Below are positions 15,502 through 24,188 of a stretch of 42,117 bases of DNA, one piece after another (the first letter of the stretch is position 1; the number at the start of each line of letters is the position of its first letter). Below the pieces are notes generated by a model. The model was not told the origin of the DNA. It saw only the letters and a list, made by a program, of their open reading frames with translations, and made no database searches. The translations under genes and the position numbers were made by a program. Source of the stretch: Aquiluna sp. (GTDB lineage Bacteria; Actinomycetota; Actinomycetes; Actinomycetales; Microbacteriaceae); contig JAFMHN010000010.1 in assembly GCA_017854485.1 (NCBI GenBank), positions 1 to 42,117 on the forward strand, written 5' to 3'.

Positions 15502-17613
15502 ATGTCAGAAGAGACGCAAATAATATTTCAGCCTGAATCGCAGCCTGATCTGCCTGCTGAGCGCTTCTTGGATCGTGAGCTGAGCTGGCTCGAATTCAAC
15601 CAGCGAGTGCTCGAGCTAGCCGAAGATCAGAACCTGCCGCTTCTTGAGAGGGTTCACTACCTGAGTATTTTTGCCTCTAACCTTGACGAGTTTTTCATGG
15701 TTCGGGTTGCGTCGCTAAAACGAAGAATCGCCACCGGTATCGCCGTCCAGTCAGCATCTGGCTTGAGCCCGCAAGATGTCCTGCAGCGAATCTCGGATCG
15801 AACTAGGGAGCTGCAAACCAGGCACGCTGAACTCTTTGCTCGCGTCGTGGCACCGGAGCTGAAGGCAAACGGGATTGACGTAGTTCATTGGTCCACGCTG
15901 TCCGACGAAGAAAAAACCGCGCTTCACGAGTACTTCTCGTCTCAGGTGTTTCCTGTACTGACGCCTTTGGCTGTTGACCCGGCTCACCCCTTCCCCTACA
16001 TCTCTGGGCTTTCGCTAAACCTTGCGGTGGTGCTGAAAAACCCGAAGGATCAAACCGAGCACTTTGCCAGAGTTAAGGTGCCGCCACTGTTGCCAAGATT
16101 TGTTTTGGTTCCAGGAGCTGAGTCGAGGTATGTTCCGCTCGAAGATGTCATGGGTGAATTCCTGGGCGAACTATTTCCTGGCATGGAGGTTTTGCAACAC
16201 CACATCTTCCGGGTCACCAGGAATGAGGACCTCGAGGTGGACGAGGATGAGGGCGAAAACCTGCTGATTCAACTCGAAAAAGAGCTGCTCAGGAGGCGAT
16301 TCGGGCCACCGGTACGCCTCGAGGTTGCCGAGGACGTTGACCCGCAGGTCCTGAGCCTGCTGCAGCGCGAGCTGGACATCGACCACACGGATGTCTACAA
16401 CCTGCCAGAGCCACTTGATCTTTCGAGCCTTAAGACTCTGGCTTTTCTTCCTAGGCCAGAACTGCAGTTTGAACCGCATGCCATCACCACCAACCGCTAC
16501 CTAGAGGCCGATGAGGACGAAGCTGCCGACATTTTCGCTTCGCTTCGAGAGCGCGAAGTCCTGGTTCATCACCCCTACGAAAGCTTTGCCACCAGCGTTC
16601 AAGCGTTCTTGGAGCAAGCCGCCGATGACCCACAGGTCCTGGCAATCAAGCAGACCCTTTATCGAACCTCCGGAGATTCACCAATTGTTGATGCCTTGAT
16701 TGACGCTGCTGAAGCCGGCAAACAGGTCCTGGCACTGGTTGAAATCAAGGCTCGGTTTGACGAGAAGAACAACATCGCCTGGGCCAGAAAACTTGAGGCA
16801 GCCGGAGTTCACGTTGTCTACGGGATCGTTGGGCTAAAAACTCACTGCAAACTCTCTCTTGTGATTCGTCAGGAAGGCAATCAGCTTCGCCGCTACTGCC
16901 ACATTGGAACCGGTAACTACAACCCAAAGACGGCTCGCTACTACGAAGACTTTGGCCTGCTGACTGCTCGGCCGGCTGTTGGAGAAGACCTGACTCAGCT
17001 GTTCAACCAGCTCTCTGGATTCTCGACCGAGCCCTCCTACTCTTCAATCCTGACTTCACCCGTTGGAGTCAGAGAGGGCCTAGTTGAGCGGATTCAGCGC
17101 GAGATAGACAACCACCAGGCTGGAAGACCAGCAAAGGTTAGGTTCAAGATCAATTCACTGGTTGACGAGCAGATCATTGACCAGCTCTACTTTGCCTCGA
17201 TGGCTGGAGTGCCCGTGGAAATCGTTGTGCGCGGAATGTGTGCGCTGAAGCCCGGTATCCCAGGGCTCAGTGAGAACATCACCGTGCACTCGGTTCTCGG
17301 TCGCTATTTGGAACACAGCCGGATCTTCTTCTTTGAAAATGCCGGCGACCCGGATGTCTTCATCGGTTCAGCTGACATGATGCATCGAAACTTGGACCGA
17401 AGAGTGGAGACCCTGGTGAAGATCACCCAGAGCGACCAAATCAAGGAACTAGATGACCTATTTGTTCTAGCTATGAGCAACCAGGTTTCAGTTTGGGAGC
17501 TCGAGTCTTCAGGAAATTGGCGCAGAGACGCCAAAGACGCGGACGGTCAACCGCTGCTTGACATGCAGGATGAAATCATGTCCAGAACACTTGTCAAGAA
17601 GCGGAGCAGGTAG
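15502..17613 (+). CDS. ppk: Polyphosphate kinase PPK1
   Basis: 703 residues, normal for PPK1. The N-domain begins with [20 protein letters not shown] and the head domain follows. The two PLD-like C-domains contain the catalytic His in [10 protein letters not shown] (about H448) and HIGTGNYN, then [16 protein letters not shown]. The enzyme reversibly transfers ATP gamma-phosphate to polyphosphate and works at the membrane as a homotetramer. The ATG has no good Shine-Dalgarno; AAGATT 6 bases upstream is only a partial -10 match. Its TAG overlaps the mutT1 GTG by one base. Adjacent to pst genes, so it likely stores imported phosphate. Confidence 0.95.
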   Translation: MSEETQIIFQPESQPDLPAERFLDRELSWLEFNQRVLELAEDQNLPLLERVHYLSIFASNLDEFFMVRVASLKRRIATGIAVQSASGLSPQDVLQRISDRTRELQTRHAELFARVVAPELKANGIDVVHWSTLSDEEKTALHEYFSSQVFPVLTPLAVDPAHPFPYISGLSLNLAVVLKNPKDQTEHFARVKVPPLLPRFVLVPGAESRYVPLEDVMGEFLGELFPGMEVLQHHIFRVTRNEDLEVDEDEGENLLIQLEKELLRRRFGPPVRLEVAEDVDPQVLSLLQRELDIDHTDVYNLPEPLDLSSLKTLAFLPRPELQFEPHAITTNRYLEADEDEAADIFASLREREVLVHHPYESFATSVQAFLEQAADDPQVLAIKQTLYRTSGDSPIVDALIDAAEAGKQVLALVEIKARFDEKNNIAWARKLEAAGVHVVYGIVGLKTHCKLSLVIRQEGNQLRRYCHIGTGNYNPKTARYYEDFGLLTARPAVGEDLTQLFNQLSGFSTEPSYSSILTSPVGVREGLVERIQREIDNHQAGRPAKVRFKINSLVDEQIIDQLYFASMAGVPVEIVVRGMCALKPGIPGLSENITVHSVLGRYLEHSRIFFFENAGDPDVFIGSADMMHRNLDRRVETLVKITQSDQIKELDDLFVLAMSNQVSVWELESSGNWRRDAKDADGQPLLDMQDEIMSRTLVKKRSR

Positions 17614-18551
17614 TGATTGTCTATGCAGCCGGAGTTGTTTGTTGGCGACCGACCAAAACCAGTTTTGAGGTGGCGGTTGTCTATAGAGAAAAATACGATG
17701 ACTGGACCTTTCCGAAAGGAAAGGTAGACCCCGGAGAACTTCTCCCGGAAACAGCAGTCCGGGAAGTTGAAGAGGAAGCTGGCATTCGGGTCAGACTCGG
17801 TCGAAAACTTGCTGTTCTGAGTTACAAAATTGGTGCCGGAAACACCAAGGAGGTTCACTACTGGGTCTCCAAGGTAAAGGACAGTGCGATTGCAAAATCC
17901 AAGTTCAAGCCCAATAAGGAAATCGCCAAGGTTGAGTGGGTTGAGGCCAGCAAGGCCCTAAAAGTGCTGACCTACGACCACGATAAAGACCTGCTCAAGC
18001 AGACAATTCAGTGGTCAGAAAATTCCGAGCTGGAAACCCGTGGCCTGGTGATCTTGCGCCACACAACCGCCACCCCAAGAACTGAGTGGGTGGGCGAAGA
18101 GGCCAAGCGACCGCTACTGCCAGAGGGCAAGAAGCAAGCAAAGCGGCTAGTGACGCTGCTTGATGCCTATGGGCCAAAGCGCTTGGTTACCAGCCCCTGG
18201 ACTAGGTGTCAGCAGACTGTTGCTCCATACTCAAAAAAGACTCAGCGGACACTTATTGAAAGATCGCAACTGACAGAGCTTTCAAACCAGCGCGGTCCCA
18301 GAAAAACCAAGAACGTAATCGAAGACACTTTTGGTCAGAATAAGAACGCACTGATTTGCTCGCATCGCCCAGCTCTGCCAACAATCATCGAGACCTTTGC
18401 AAAGCATGCCACCAAACAGGTTTCCGCCAGCCTTGCTCAAGAGCACACGCTTGCACCGGGTGAATTTCTTGTGCTGCGAGTCTCAATGGCCCAGAAGCCA
18501 AAAGTTATTGCCTACGAACGCATCTACTTAGAGTCAAAACTTCGCCCGTAA
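17613..18551 (+). CDS. mutT1: MutT1-type Nudix hydrolase fused to a histidine phosphatase domain
   Basis: 312 residues in two domains. The Nudix domain has the complete box from G36 to I58 (GKVDPGE, then REVEEEAGI). The C-terminal SixA/phosphoglycerate-mutase-like domain has R149-H150 in VILRHTT and a second His in ICSHRPALP. Mycobacterial MutT1 hydrolyses 8-oxo-(d)GTP and diadenosine polyphosphates and, with the phosphatase domain, can dephosphorylate further. It starts with GTG inside the ppk stop (TAGTG), with GGAGCAGG upstream, so the two are co-translated. The ppk-mutT1 pairing also occurs in M. tuberculosis. Confidence 0.93.
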   Translation: MIVYAAGVVCWRPTKTSFEVAVVYREKYDDWTFPKGKVDPGELLPETAVREVEEEAGIRVRLGRKLAVLSYKIGAGNTKEVHYWVSKVKDSAIAKSKFKPNKEIAKVEWVEASKALKVLTYDHDKDLLKQTIQWSENSELETRGLVILRHTTATPRTEWVGEEAKRPLLPEGKKQAKRLVTLLDAYGPKRLVTSPWTRCQQTVAPYSKKTQRTLIERSQLTELSNQRGPRKTKNVIEDTFGQNKNALICSHRPALPTIIETFAKHATKQVSASLAQEHTLAPGEFLVLRVSMAQKPKVIAYERIYLESKLRP

Positions 18552-18561
18552 TTCATCAGCT

Positions 18562-18605
18562 GTTTACTTGGTTTACAAACGAAGTTTGTCTTGCCTTCCT
18601 AACTT
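18562..18605 (+). promoter_or_regulatory. Candidate Pho operator and promoter of pstS
   Basis: GTTTACTTGGTTTACAAAC starts at 18562. It contains GTTTAC twice at a 9-base period, then ACAAAC-GAA-GTTTGT (18576-18590), a second inverted repeat. TTTACTTGGTTTAC shares its core with the senX3 and pstC sites. TAACTT (18600-18605) is a possible -10, which would put the operator over the -35 region as expected for an OmpR-family activator. The pstS ATG, with AAGGAAAGG upstream, follows at 18642. Confidence 0.6.
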
Positions 18606-18641
18606 GACTCTCGCCTAATAAACCATAAGGAAAGGTAATTC

Positions 18642-19751
18642 ATGAACAACATTCTCAAGCTTGGTGCCCTGGCTGCTGCCAGCACTCTGGTTCTAGCTGG
18701 TTGTGCTGCTAACGAAGCAGCAGTAGAAGAAACAACCAGTGCTACAACCGACACAACCGAAACAGTTGTGGAACTAACAGGCACCCTAAACGGATCTGGC
18801 GCTTCATCGATGGCTGCCGGCCAAGAAGCTTGGATCGCTGCTTTCCAGACCGCCAACCCTGGTGTAACCGTGAACTACGACCCAACGGGTTCTGGAACCG
18901 GTCGCAAGCAGTTCATGGAGGGCGCAACCTCATTCACAGGCTCTGACTCTTACTGGAAAGAAGAAGAGCTAGGCGGAGAGTTCCCAAGCTGCGCAGCTGG
19001 CACCTTGCCATGGGAGTTCCCAATCTGGATTTCCCCAATCGCAGTGATCTTCAACCTCGATGGTGTTTCAAGCTTGAACATGGACGGCGCAACTGTTGCC
19101 GGCATTTTCGCTGGTGAGATCACCAAGTGGAACGATGCAGCAATTGCGGCCGCAAACCCAGGCGTTTCACTGCCTGACCTTACAATCACCGCTGTTCACC
19201 GCTCTGACGAGTCAGGCACCTCAAAGAACTTCACCGACTACCTAGGTGCTGTGGCTCCTGATGTATGGACTGTAGGCGCAATCGAAGCTTGGCCTGCAGA
19301 GTACGGCGGCGAGGGTGCGCAGGGTACCTCTGGTGTTGTGTCAGCAGTTTCAGGCGGAAACGGAACCATCGGTTACGCTGACGCTTCTCGTGCCGGTGAC
19401 CTAGGAACCGTTGCCGTAAAGGTCGGCTCTGACTACGTTGCTTACTCGGCAGAGGCTGCAGCAGCTGTTGTTGACGCATCGCCACTAGTTGAAGGACGCG
19501 AGTCATACGACTTGGCGACCAAGATCGACCGCAACACCACCGCATCTGGTGCCTACCCAATCGTTTTGGTTAGCTACCTAATGGGCTGCAACGACTACGC
19601 AGATGACGCTCAGGCTGAGCTAGTTCGCGCATGGGCATCGTTCCTAGTATCAGAAGAGGGCCAGCAGGCTGCTGCTGCCTCTGCAGGAAATGCTCCAATC
19701 TCTGCTGGTCTTCGTGCAAAGGCACAGGCCATCATTGATGCAATCAAGTAA
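18642..19751 (+). CDS. pstS: Phosphate-binding lipoprotein PstS
   Basis: 369 residues. Signal peptide with lipobox LAGC (Cys21), then a Thr/Glu-rich linker of about 20 residues. The PBP domain shows LNGSGASSM (phosphate-binding loop), YDPTGSGTGRKQF, HRSDESGTSKNF and GTIGYADAS. Cysteines in FPSCAAG and MGCND may pair. It captures phosphate outside the membrane for PstCAB. Codon choice looks biased (many GCA/GCT, AAC, GGC), suggesting high expression. A strong hairpin follows the stop, separating it from pstC. Confidence 0.96.
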   Translation: MNNILKLGALAAASTLVLAGCAANEAAVEETTSATTDTTETVVELTGTLNGSGASSMAAGQEAWIAAFQTANPGVTVNYDPTGSGTGRKQFMEGATSFTGSDSYWKEEELGGEFPSCAAGTLPWEFPIWISPIAVIFNLDGVSSLNMDGATVAGIFAGEITKWNDAAIAAANPGVSLPDLTITAVHRSDESGTSKNFTDYLGAVAPDVWTVGAIEAWPAEYGGEGAQGTSGVVSAVSGGNGTIGYADASRAGDLGTVAVKVGSDYVAYSAEAAAAVVDASPLVEGRESYDLATKIDRNTTASGAYPIVLVSYLMGCNDYADDAQAELVRAWASFLVSEEGQQAAAASAGNAPISAGLRAKAQAIIDAIK

Positions 19752-19769
19752 CTGAACATTAGGTGAATA

Positions 19770-19804
19770 ACACCCGGCCCGGGTCCCCTGGGCCGGGTGT
19801 TTTT
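19770..19804 (+). terminator. Rho-independent terminator/attenuator after pstS
   Basis: ACACCCGGCCC and GGGCCGGGTGT form a perfect 11-bp GC-rich stem with a 9-base loop, followed by five T. It lies 19 bases after the pstS stop. It should end most pstS transcripts and allow high PstS relative to PstCAB. Confidence 0.9.
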
Positions 19805-19808
19805 ACTA

Positions 19809-19826
19809 ACTTGGTAACCAAGTAAA
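19809..19826. promoter_or_regulatory. Candidate Pho operator upstream of pstC
   Basis: ACTTGGT-A-ACCAAGT is an inverted repeat with 7-bp arms. Read on the minus strand, 19826-19813 is TTTACTTGGTTACC, sharing TTTACTTGGT with the pstS and senX3 sites. It sits right after the terminator T-run and 15 bases before the pstC ATG, so it could control pstCAB separately. Confidence 0.5.
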
Positions 19827-19841
19827 TAAGTCAGGAAAAAA

Positions 19842-20768
19842 ATGACCGATGTGAAGCCAAAGGCAGTCAGACGCCTCGGTGATATCGTGTTCGCCAACCT
19901 GACCTTCCTGGCGGGTATCAGCATCCTGCTAACACTGGCAACTGTTGCCGCTTTCCTTTTTGCCCAGTCGGTTCCAGCCTTCACTGGAGAGCCGATTGAG
20001 GCTGCTGAGAATGGCTTCTGGGCTTACGTTTTCCCGTTCATCTTCGGAACTGTTTATGCCTCGGTGATTGCACTGGCAATCGCAACCCCACTGGCGATTG
20101 GAATCGCCCTTTACATCTCGCACTTTGCAAACCGCCGTTTCTCCCAAATCCTGGGTTATGCAGTTGACCTGCTAGCAGCAATCCCGTCGGTTGTTTACGG
20201 CCTCTGGGGCATTCTGGTGCTAGCTCCATTCTTGACACCGTCTTATCGGTGGCTGAACGAGAACCTCGGTTGGGTTCCAGTCTTTGGAGGCCAGGTTTCT
20301 GCCACCGGCCGAACAATGCTGACTGTGGGTATCGTGCTTGCGATCATGGTGCTTCCGATTATGGCTGCACTGATTCGTGAAGTTTTCCTGCAAACACCGA
20401 GACTCCACGAGGAAGCTGCCTTGGCTCTTGGTGCAACTAGGTGGGAAATGATCAAAATGGCAGTGCTGCCATTTGGTCGCCCGGGCATCATCTCCGCGGC
20501 AATGCTGGGACTGGGCCGTGCGCTCGGTGAAACGATGGCGGTTGCCATGGTGCTCTCCCCCGCCGCGGTGATTTCATTTGACATGCTTACCTCCACCAAC
20601 TCGAACACCATTGCTGCGAACATCGCATTGCAGTTCCCGGAGGCCGGCGGAAACTACACCAACCTCTTGATTGCAACTGGGCTCGTGCTGTTCGGCATCA
20701 CAATGGTCGTAAACATGATTGCCCGCTGGGTAATTAGCCGCAGGGCAGAATTCTCGGGGGCAAACTAA
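19842..20768 (+). CDS. pstC: Phosphate ABC transporter permease PstC
   Basis: 308 residues with about six membrane helices. The binding-protein-dependent permease EAA loop is seen as LHEEAALALGATRWEMIKM. AIPSVVYGLWGIL is a typical PstC segment. It forms the membrane channel with PstA. ATG 19842 has AGGA 7 bases upstream. Its TAA overlaps the pstA ATG by one base. No sign of damage; an A7 run just at the start codon is intact. Confidence 0.95.
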   Translation: MTDVKPKAVRRLGDIVFANLTFLAGISILLTLATVAAFLFAQSVPAFTGEPIEAAENGFWAYVFPFIFGTVYASVIALAIATPLAIGIALYISHFANRRFSQILGYAVDLLAAIPSVVYGLWGILVLAPFLTPSYRWLNENLGWVPVFGGQVSATGRTMLTVGIVLAIMVLPIMAALIREVFLQTPRLHEEAALALGATRWEMIKMAVLPFGRPGIISAAMLGLGRALGETMAVAMVLSPAAVISFDMLTSTNSNTIAANIALQFPEAGGNYTNLLIATGLVLFGITMVVNMIARWVISRRAEFSGAN

Positions 20769-21835
20769 TGGCCACCTCACAGCTGCAGTCAACTTTCCAG
20801 GGAACCAGAGACCTCCCGCGCTGGGTGTCGCCACTGATGCTGGTTGGTTTTTTCTTGACCTCGTTCTTCCTGCAGAGCGCTCTTGCATCGGGTGCGGATT
20901 CAGTTGAGATCAACCTGGTGCCGGTTGCGGTCTTTGGTTTACTCGGCTACGCCGTCACGCTTTATGTGCTGTCACGGATCGTTGAGGGAGTCAGGAAGGC
21001 AACTGACCGACTTGTTACAACGCTGGTTTCCACCGCCTTCGCGCTGGCCCTGATTCCACTTATTTCACTTGCCTACACAGTTGTCACCAATGGTGTTGCA
21101 CGGTTCGACATGGAGTTCTTCACCTTCTCGATGCGAAACGTGGTGGGCGAGGGCGGTGGAGCACTCCACGCGATCGTCGGGACCCTTGAAATCACTGGAA
21201 TTGCAACTTTGATTTCTGTTCCCGTTGGAATCCTGGCCGCCATTTACCTAATTGAATACGGCCGCGGAACAATCGCCCGGCTAGTTACCTTCTTTGTTGA
21301 TGTGATGACTGGCGTGCCGTCAATCGTCGCTGGTTTGTTTGCCTATGCGCTATTCGTTATTTTCTTTGGTCCTGGTGTGCGCATGGGACTTGGCGGCGCA
21401 ATCGCACTTAGCGTGCTGATGATTCCGGTTGTTATTCGTGCCACCGAGGAAATGCTCAAGATTGTCCCGAATGAACTTCGGGAAGCTGCCTATGCTCTCG
21501 GAGTTCCGAAGTGGCTTACGGTCTTGAAGGTGGTTCTGCCAACTGCCCTTGCCGGAATTGCTACCGGTGTCATGATTGCGATTGCTCGAGTGATCGGTGA
21601 GACTGCTCCGCTGCTTCTGATAGCAGGATTCACGGCCTCGATGAACTACAACCCATTTGATGAGCGCATGATGACCCTGCCGGTCTTCGTCTATACCTCC
21701 TATGCCAACCAAGGTGTTGACATGCAGGCCTATGTTGACCGCGCCTGGGCGGGCGCTCTGACTTTGATGATCATCGTGATGGTCCTAAACCTTGTTGCTC
21801 GTCTTATTAGTAAGTACTTTTCTCCGAAGGGATAA
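20768..21835 (+). CDS. pstA: Phosphate ABC transporter permease PstA
   Basis: 355 residues, longer than the common ~290 because of an N-terminal extension of about 90 residues holding extra membrane helices, a form known in actinobacteria. The transport domain carries the EAA loop LREAAYALGVPKWLTVLKVVLP and GVPSIVAGLFAYAL. Starts within the pstC stop (TAATG). Its stop is followed after 3 bases by pstB, for which GAAGG/AAGGG at the 3' end serves as ribosome site. Confidence 0.95.
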   Translation: MATSQLQSTFQGTRDLPRWVSPLMLVGFFLTSFFLQSALASGADSVEINLVPVAVFGLLGYAVTLYVLSRIVEGVRKATDRLVTTLVSTAFALALIPLISLAYTVVTNGVARFDMEFFTFSMRNVVGEGGGALHAIVGTLEITGIATLISVPVGILAAIYLIEYGRGTIARLVTFFVDVMTGVPSIVAGLFAYALFVIFFGPGVRMGLGGAIALSVLMIPVVIRATEEMLKIVPNELREAAYALGVPKWLTVLKVVLPTALAGIATGVMIAIARVIGETAPLLLIAGFTASMNYNPFDERMMTLPVFVYTSYANQGVDMQAYVDRAWAGALTLMIIVMVLNLVARLISKYFSPKG

Positions 21836-21838
21836 CCC

Positions 21839-22618
21839 ATGTCAAAGCGCATAGAACTGAAATCACTGGATGTCTACTACAGCAGCTTCCTGGCGGTTCA
21901 GGATGTGAACATGGTGATCGAACCAAAGGCCATCACTGCCTTCATCGGCCCTTCTGGCTGTGGAAAGTCCACCCTTATTCGAACCCTGAACAGGATGCAC
22001 GAGGTTATTCCAGGGGCCAGGGTCGAAGGCCAGCTGTTGATGGATGGCGAGGATGTCTATGGGCCGGATGTTGATCCGGTTCGAGTCCGGCGCCAGGTCG
22101 GAATGGTTTTCCAGCGCCCGAACCCATTCCCAACAATGTCCATCAAGGACAACGTTCTTTCCGGCTACAAACTGAACAACTCCAAGATGTCCAAGACCGA
22201 GGCCGAAGAGCTAACCGAGAAGGCACTTGTTGGCGCAAACCTTTGGAATGAAGTCAAGGACCGGCTCGACAAGCCAGGTTCTGGATTATCTGGCGGTCAG
22301 CAGCAACGTCTGTGTATTGCCCGAGCAATTGCGGTTGAGCCAGATGTGATTCTGATGGATGAGCCAACCAGCGCTCTGGATCCAATTTCGACGGCCGCGA
22401 TTGAAGACTTGGCTGTCGAGCTCAAGGAAAAGTTCACAGTCGTGATTGTTACTCACAACATGCAGCAAGCATCCAGAATCTCGGACATGACCGCATTTTT
22501 CAACATTGCCGGAACCGGCATGCCAGGAAAGCTCATCGAGTACGACAAAACTGAGAAGATTTTCTCGAACCCCGGACAGCAGCAAACCGAAGACTACGTT
22601 TCTGGTCGCTTCGGCTAG
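21839..22618 (+). CDS. pstB: Phosphate ABC transporter ATPase PstB
   Basis: 259 residues, the usual length. Walker [11 protein letters not shown]-loop [12 protein letters not shown] (diagnostic of PstB), signature LSGGQQQR, Walker [14 protein letters not shown] and the switch His in VTHNMQQA are intact. It powers PstCA and, in the accepted model, reports transport state to PhoU and the kinase. Last gene of the pst operon. No strong terminator follows, only a 12-base palindrome at 22630. Confidence 0.97.
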   Translation: MSKRIELKSLDVYYSSFLAVQDVNMVIEPKAITAFIGPSGCGKSTLIRTLNRMHEVIPGARVEGQLLMDGEDVYGPDVDPVRVRRQVGMVFQRPNPFPTMSIKDNVLSGYKLNNSKMSKTEAEELTEKALVGANLWNEVKDRLDKPGSGLSGGQQQRLCIARAIAVEPDVILMDEPTSALDPISTAAIEDLAVELKEKFTVVIVTHNMQQASRISDMTAFFNIAGTGMPGKLIEYDKTEKIFSNPGQQQTEDYVSGRFG

Positions 22619-22629
22619 AAACAATATCG

Positions 22630-22641
22630 CCTGCTAGCAGG
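22630..22641. repeat. 12-bp perfect palindrome CCTGCTAGCAGG
   Basis: Self-complementary over all 12 bases, between the pstB stop and the DUF2867 gene start. As RNA it forms only a 5-bp stem with a 2-base loop at best and no U-run follows, so it is more likely a protein site, if functional at all. Confidence 0.35.
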
Positions 22642-22652
22642 TTGATGTTTCC

Positions 22653-24179
22653 ATGATTAAAACTGTCACCTCAGATTTACCGACCCTACGAAACTCGAAT
22701 GGGCAGCCGGCCACGGTTCTGGTTACCGGCGCGACTGGATATATTGGCGGCCGCCTGATTCGTGAGCTGCTGAGCCATGACTACAAAGTCCGAGTGCTGG
22801 TGCGAGATGCAGCCCGGCTAAACGACTACCCTTGGGTCCAAAACGTTGAGGTTATTGTGGGGGACGCGACAAACCCAGAAGCCTTGAAAAAGGCACTCAA
22901 AGGCGTTGATCTGGCGTATTACCTACTTCACGCTCTGATGGTTTCCAAAGATTTTGAATCCAAAGAGAGGGAACTGGCGGAAGTATTTGGTTCGGTCGCC
23001 AAGAAACAAAAGGTTTCGAGAATCGTCTACTTGGGGGGCATGATCTCAAACGATGACCAGCTTTCTCCTCACATGTCCGCAAGGGCAGAGACCGGGGAGA
23101 TTTTGCGTAACAGCGGCGTCCCAACAATTGAGCTGCGCGCAGGTGTCGTGATTGGCTCTGGTTCAGCATCATTTGAGATGCTGCGGCACCTCACTGAACG
23201 ACTGCCATTCATGGTCACGCCGAAGTGGTTGCTAAACAAGATTCAGCCGATTGCAATTAGGGACGTGCTGCGCTACTTGGTCGGCTCTGCCACAATCGAC
23301 AAAAAAGTGAATCGGGATTTCGACATTGCTGGCCCAGAGGTATTCACCTACCTAGAGATGATGCAGCTCTATGCGGAAGTTGCTGGCCTTAGAAGAAGGA
23401 TCATCATCCCGCTGCCGGTGTTGACCCCGCGGCTGGCCTCTGGCTGGATCGGACTGGTTACCCCAGTCCCGGTAACCCTTGCAAAGCGACTTGTTGCATC
23501 CCTGAAGCACGACGTTGTTGCCAGAGATAGCGACATTCGGGGTTTCATACCGGATGCAAAGGGTGGGATGACAGACTTTAGAAGCGCGGTTGGCCTGGCA
23601 CTGAGCCGAGTCAAGGACCTGGAAGTTGAAACCAGGTGGAGTAACGCTTCGGTTCCGGGCACTCCTTCAGAACCGCTGCCGACTGACCCCAGCTGGGCCG
23701 GAGGTTCACTTTATGTGGACCATCGTGAATACCTGTCCACTGACAGCGTGAGCGAGATTTGGTCCAGAGTGGAGGCCATCGGCGGAAAGAACGGTTATTC
23801 CACAGCCACCTGGGCATGGGAGCTTAGAGGGCTGATGGATCTAGTTGTTGGCGGGGTTGGCCTAAGGCGCGGCAGAAGAGACCCAAACACCCTCATGGAG
23901 GGTGAGGCACTGGATTTCTGGCGGGTTGAAAAGATTGACCGTCCTCACCTTTTGCGGCTGCGTGCGGAGATGAAGCTGCCGGGGCTTGCCTGGCTCGAAT
24001 TCCGGGTCACTCAGTTTGATGAGAGTCACTCACTTTTGGTTCAAAAAGCCTACTTTCACCCTCACGGCCTCTCCGGGCACGGCTACTGGTGGCTGGTTTC
24101 GTTTATGCATGGAATCGTTTTCCCTTCGATGGCAAAGAAGCTGGCCGGTAAGGGCTGCAAGAAGCACCCGACCAGCTAG
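22653..24179 (+). CDS. NAD(P)-binding epimerase-like protein with C-terminal DUF2867
   Basis: 508 residues. The N-terminal ~300 residues are an atypical SDR/NmrA-like Rossmann domain, with the dinucleotide loop VTGATGYIGG (~24-33) and YLLHALM and RIVYLGGM further on. The C-terminal ~170 residues are DUF2867, with SLYVDHREYL, EGEALDFWRVEKID and the end-motif HPHGLSGHGYWW. This two-domain architecture is widespread in actinobacteria without a proven reaction. No clear Shine-Dalgarno. Nothing in the neighbourhood defines its substrate; the EamA gene follows after 9 bases. Confidence 0.85.
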   Translation: MIKTVTSDLPTLRNSNGQPATVLVTGATGYIGGRLIRELLSHDYKVRVLVRDAARLNDYPWVQNVEVIVGDATNPEALKKALKGVDLAYYLLHALMVSKDFESKERELAEVFGSVAKKQKVSRIVYLGGMISNDDQLSPHMSARAETGEILRNSGVPTIELRAGVVIGSGSASFEMLRHLTERLPFMVTPKWLLNKIQPIAIRDVLRYLVGSATIDKKVNRDFDIAGPEVFTYLEMMQLYAEVAGLRRRIIIPLPVLTPRLASGWIGLVTPVPVTLAKRLVASLKHDVVARDSDIRGFIPDAKGGMTDFRSAVGLALSRVKDLEVETRWSNASVPGTPSEPLPTDPSWAGGSLYVDHREYLSTDSVSEIWSRVEAIGGKNGYSTATWAWELRGLMDLVVGGVGLRRGRRDPNTLMEGEALDFWRVEKIDRPHLLRLRAEMKLPGLAWLEFRVTQFDESHSLLVQKAYFHPHGLSGHGYWWLVSFMHGIVFPSMAKKLAGKGCKKHPTS

Positions 24180-24182
24180 GCT
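24177..24182 (+). promoter_or_regulatory. -10 hexamer (TAGGCT) overlapping a stop codon, before the EamA gene
   Basis: The TAG stop of the DUF2867 gene begins TAGGCT, which ends 6 bases before the GTG at 24189. Candidate leaderless promoter. Confidence 0.4.
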
Positions 24183-24188
24183 TCACCG

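Noticed and set aside
18599-18856. Minus-strand frame across the pstS promoter and signal peptide
   Set aside because: Opposite a clear lipoprotein gene; Ser/Ala/Val-rich shadow with no start signal.
19836-19842. Possible programmed slippage at the A7 run before pstC
   Set aside because: The run precedes and includes the start codon; pstC is intact downstream, so no recoding is needed.
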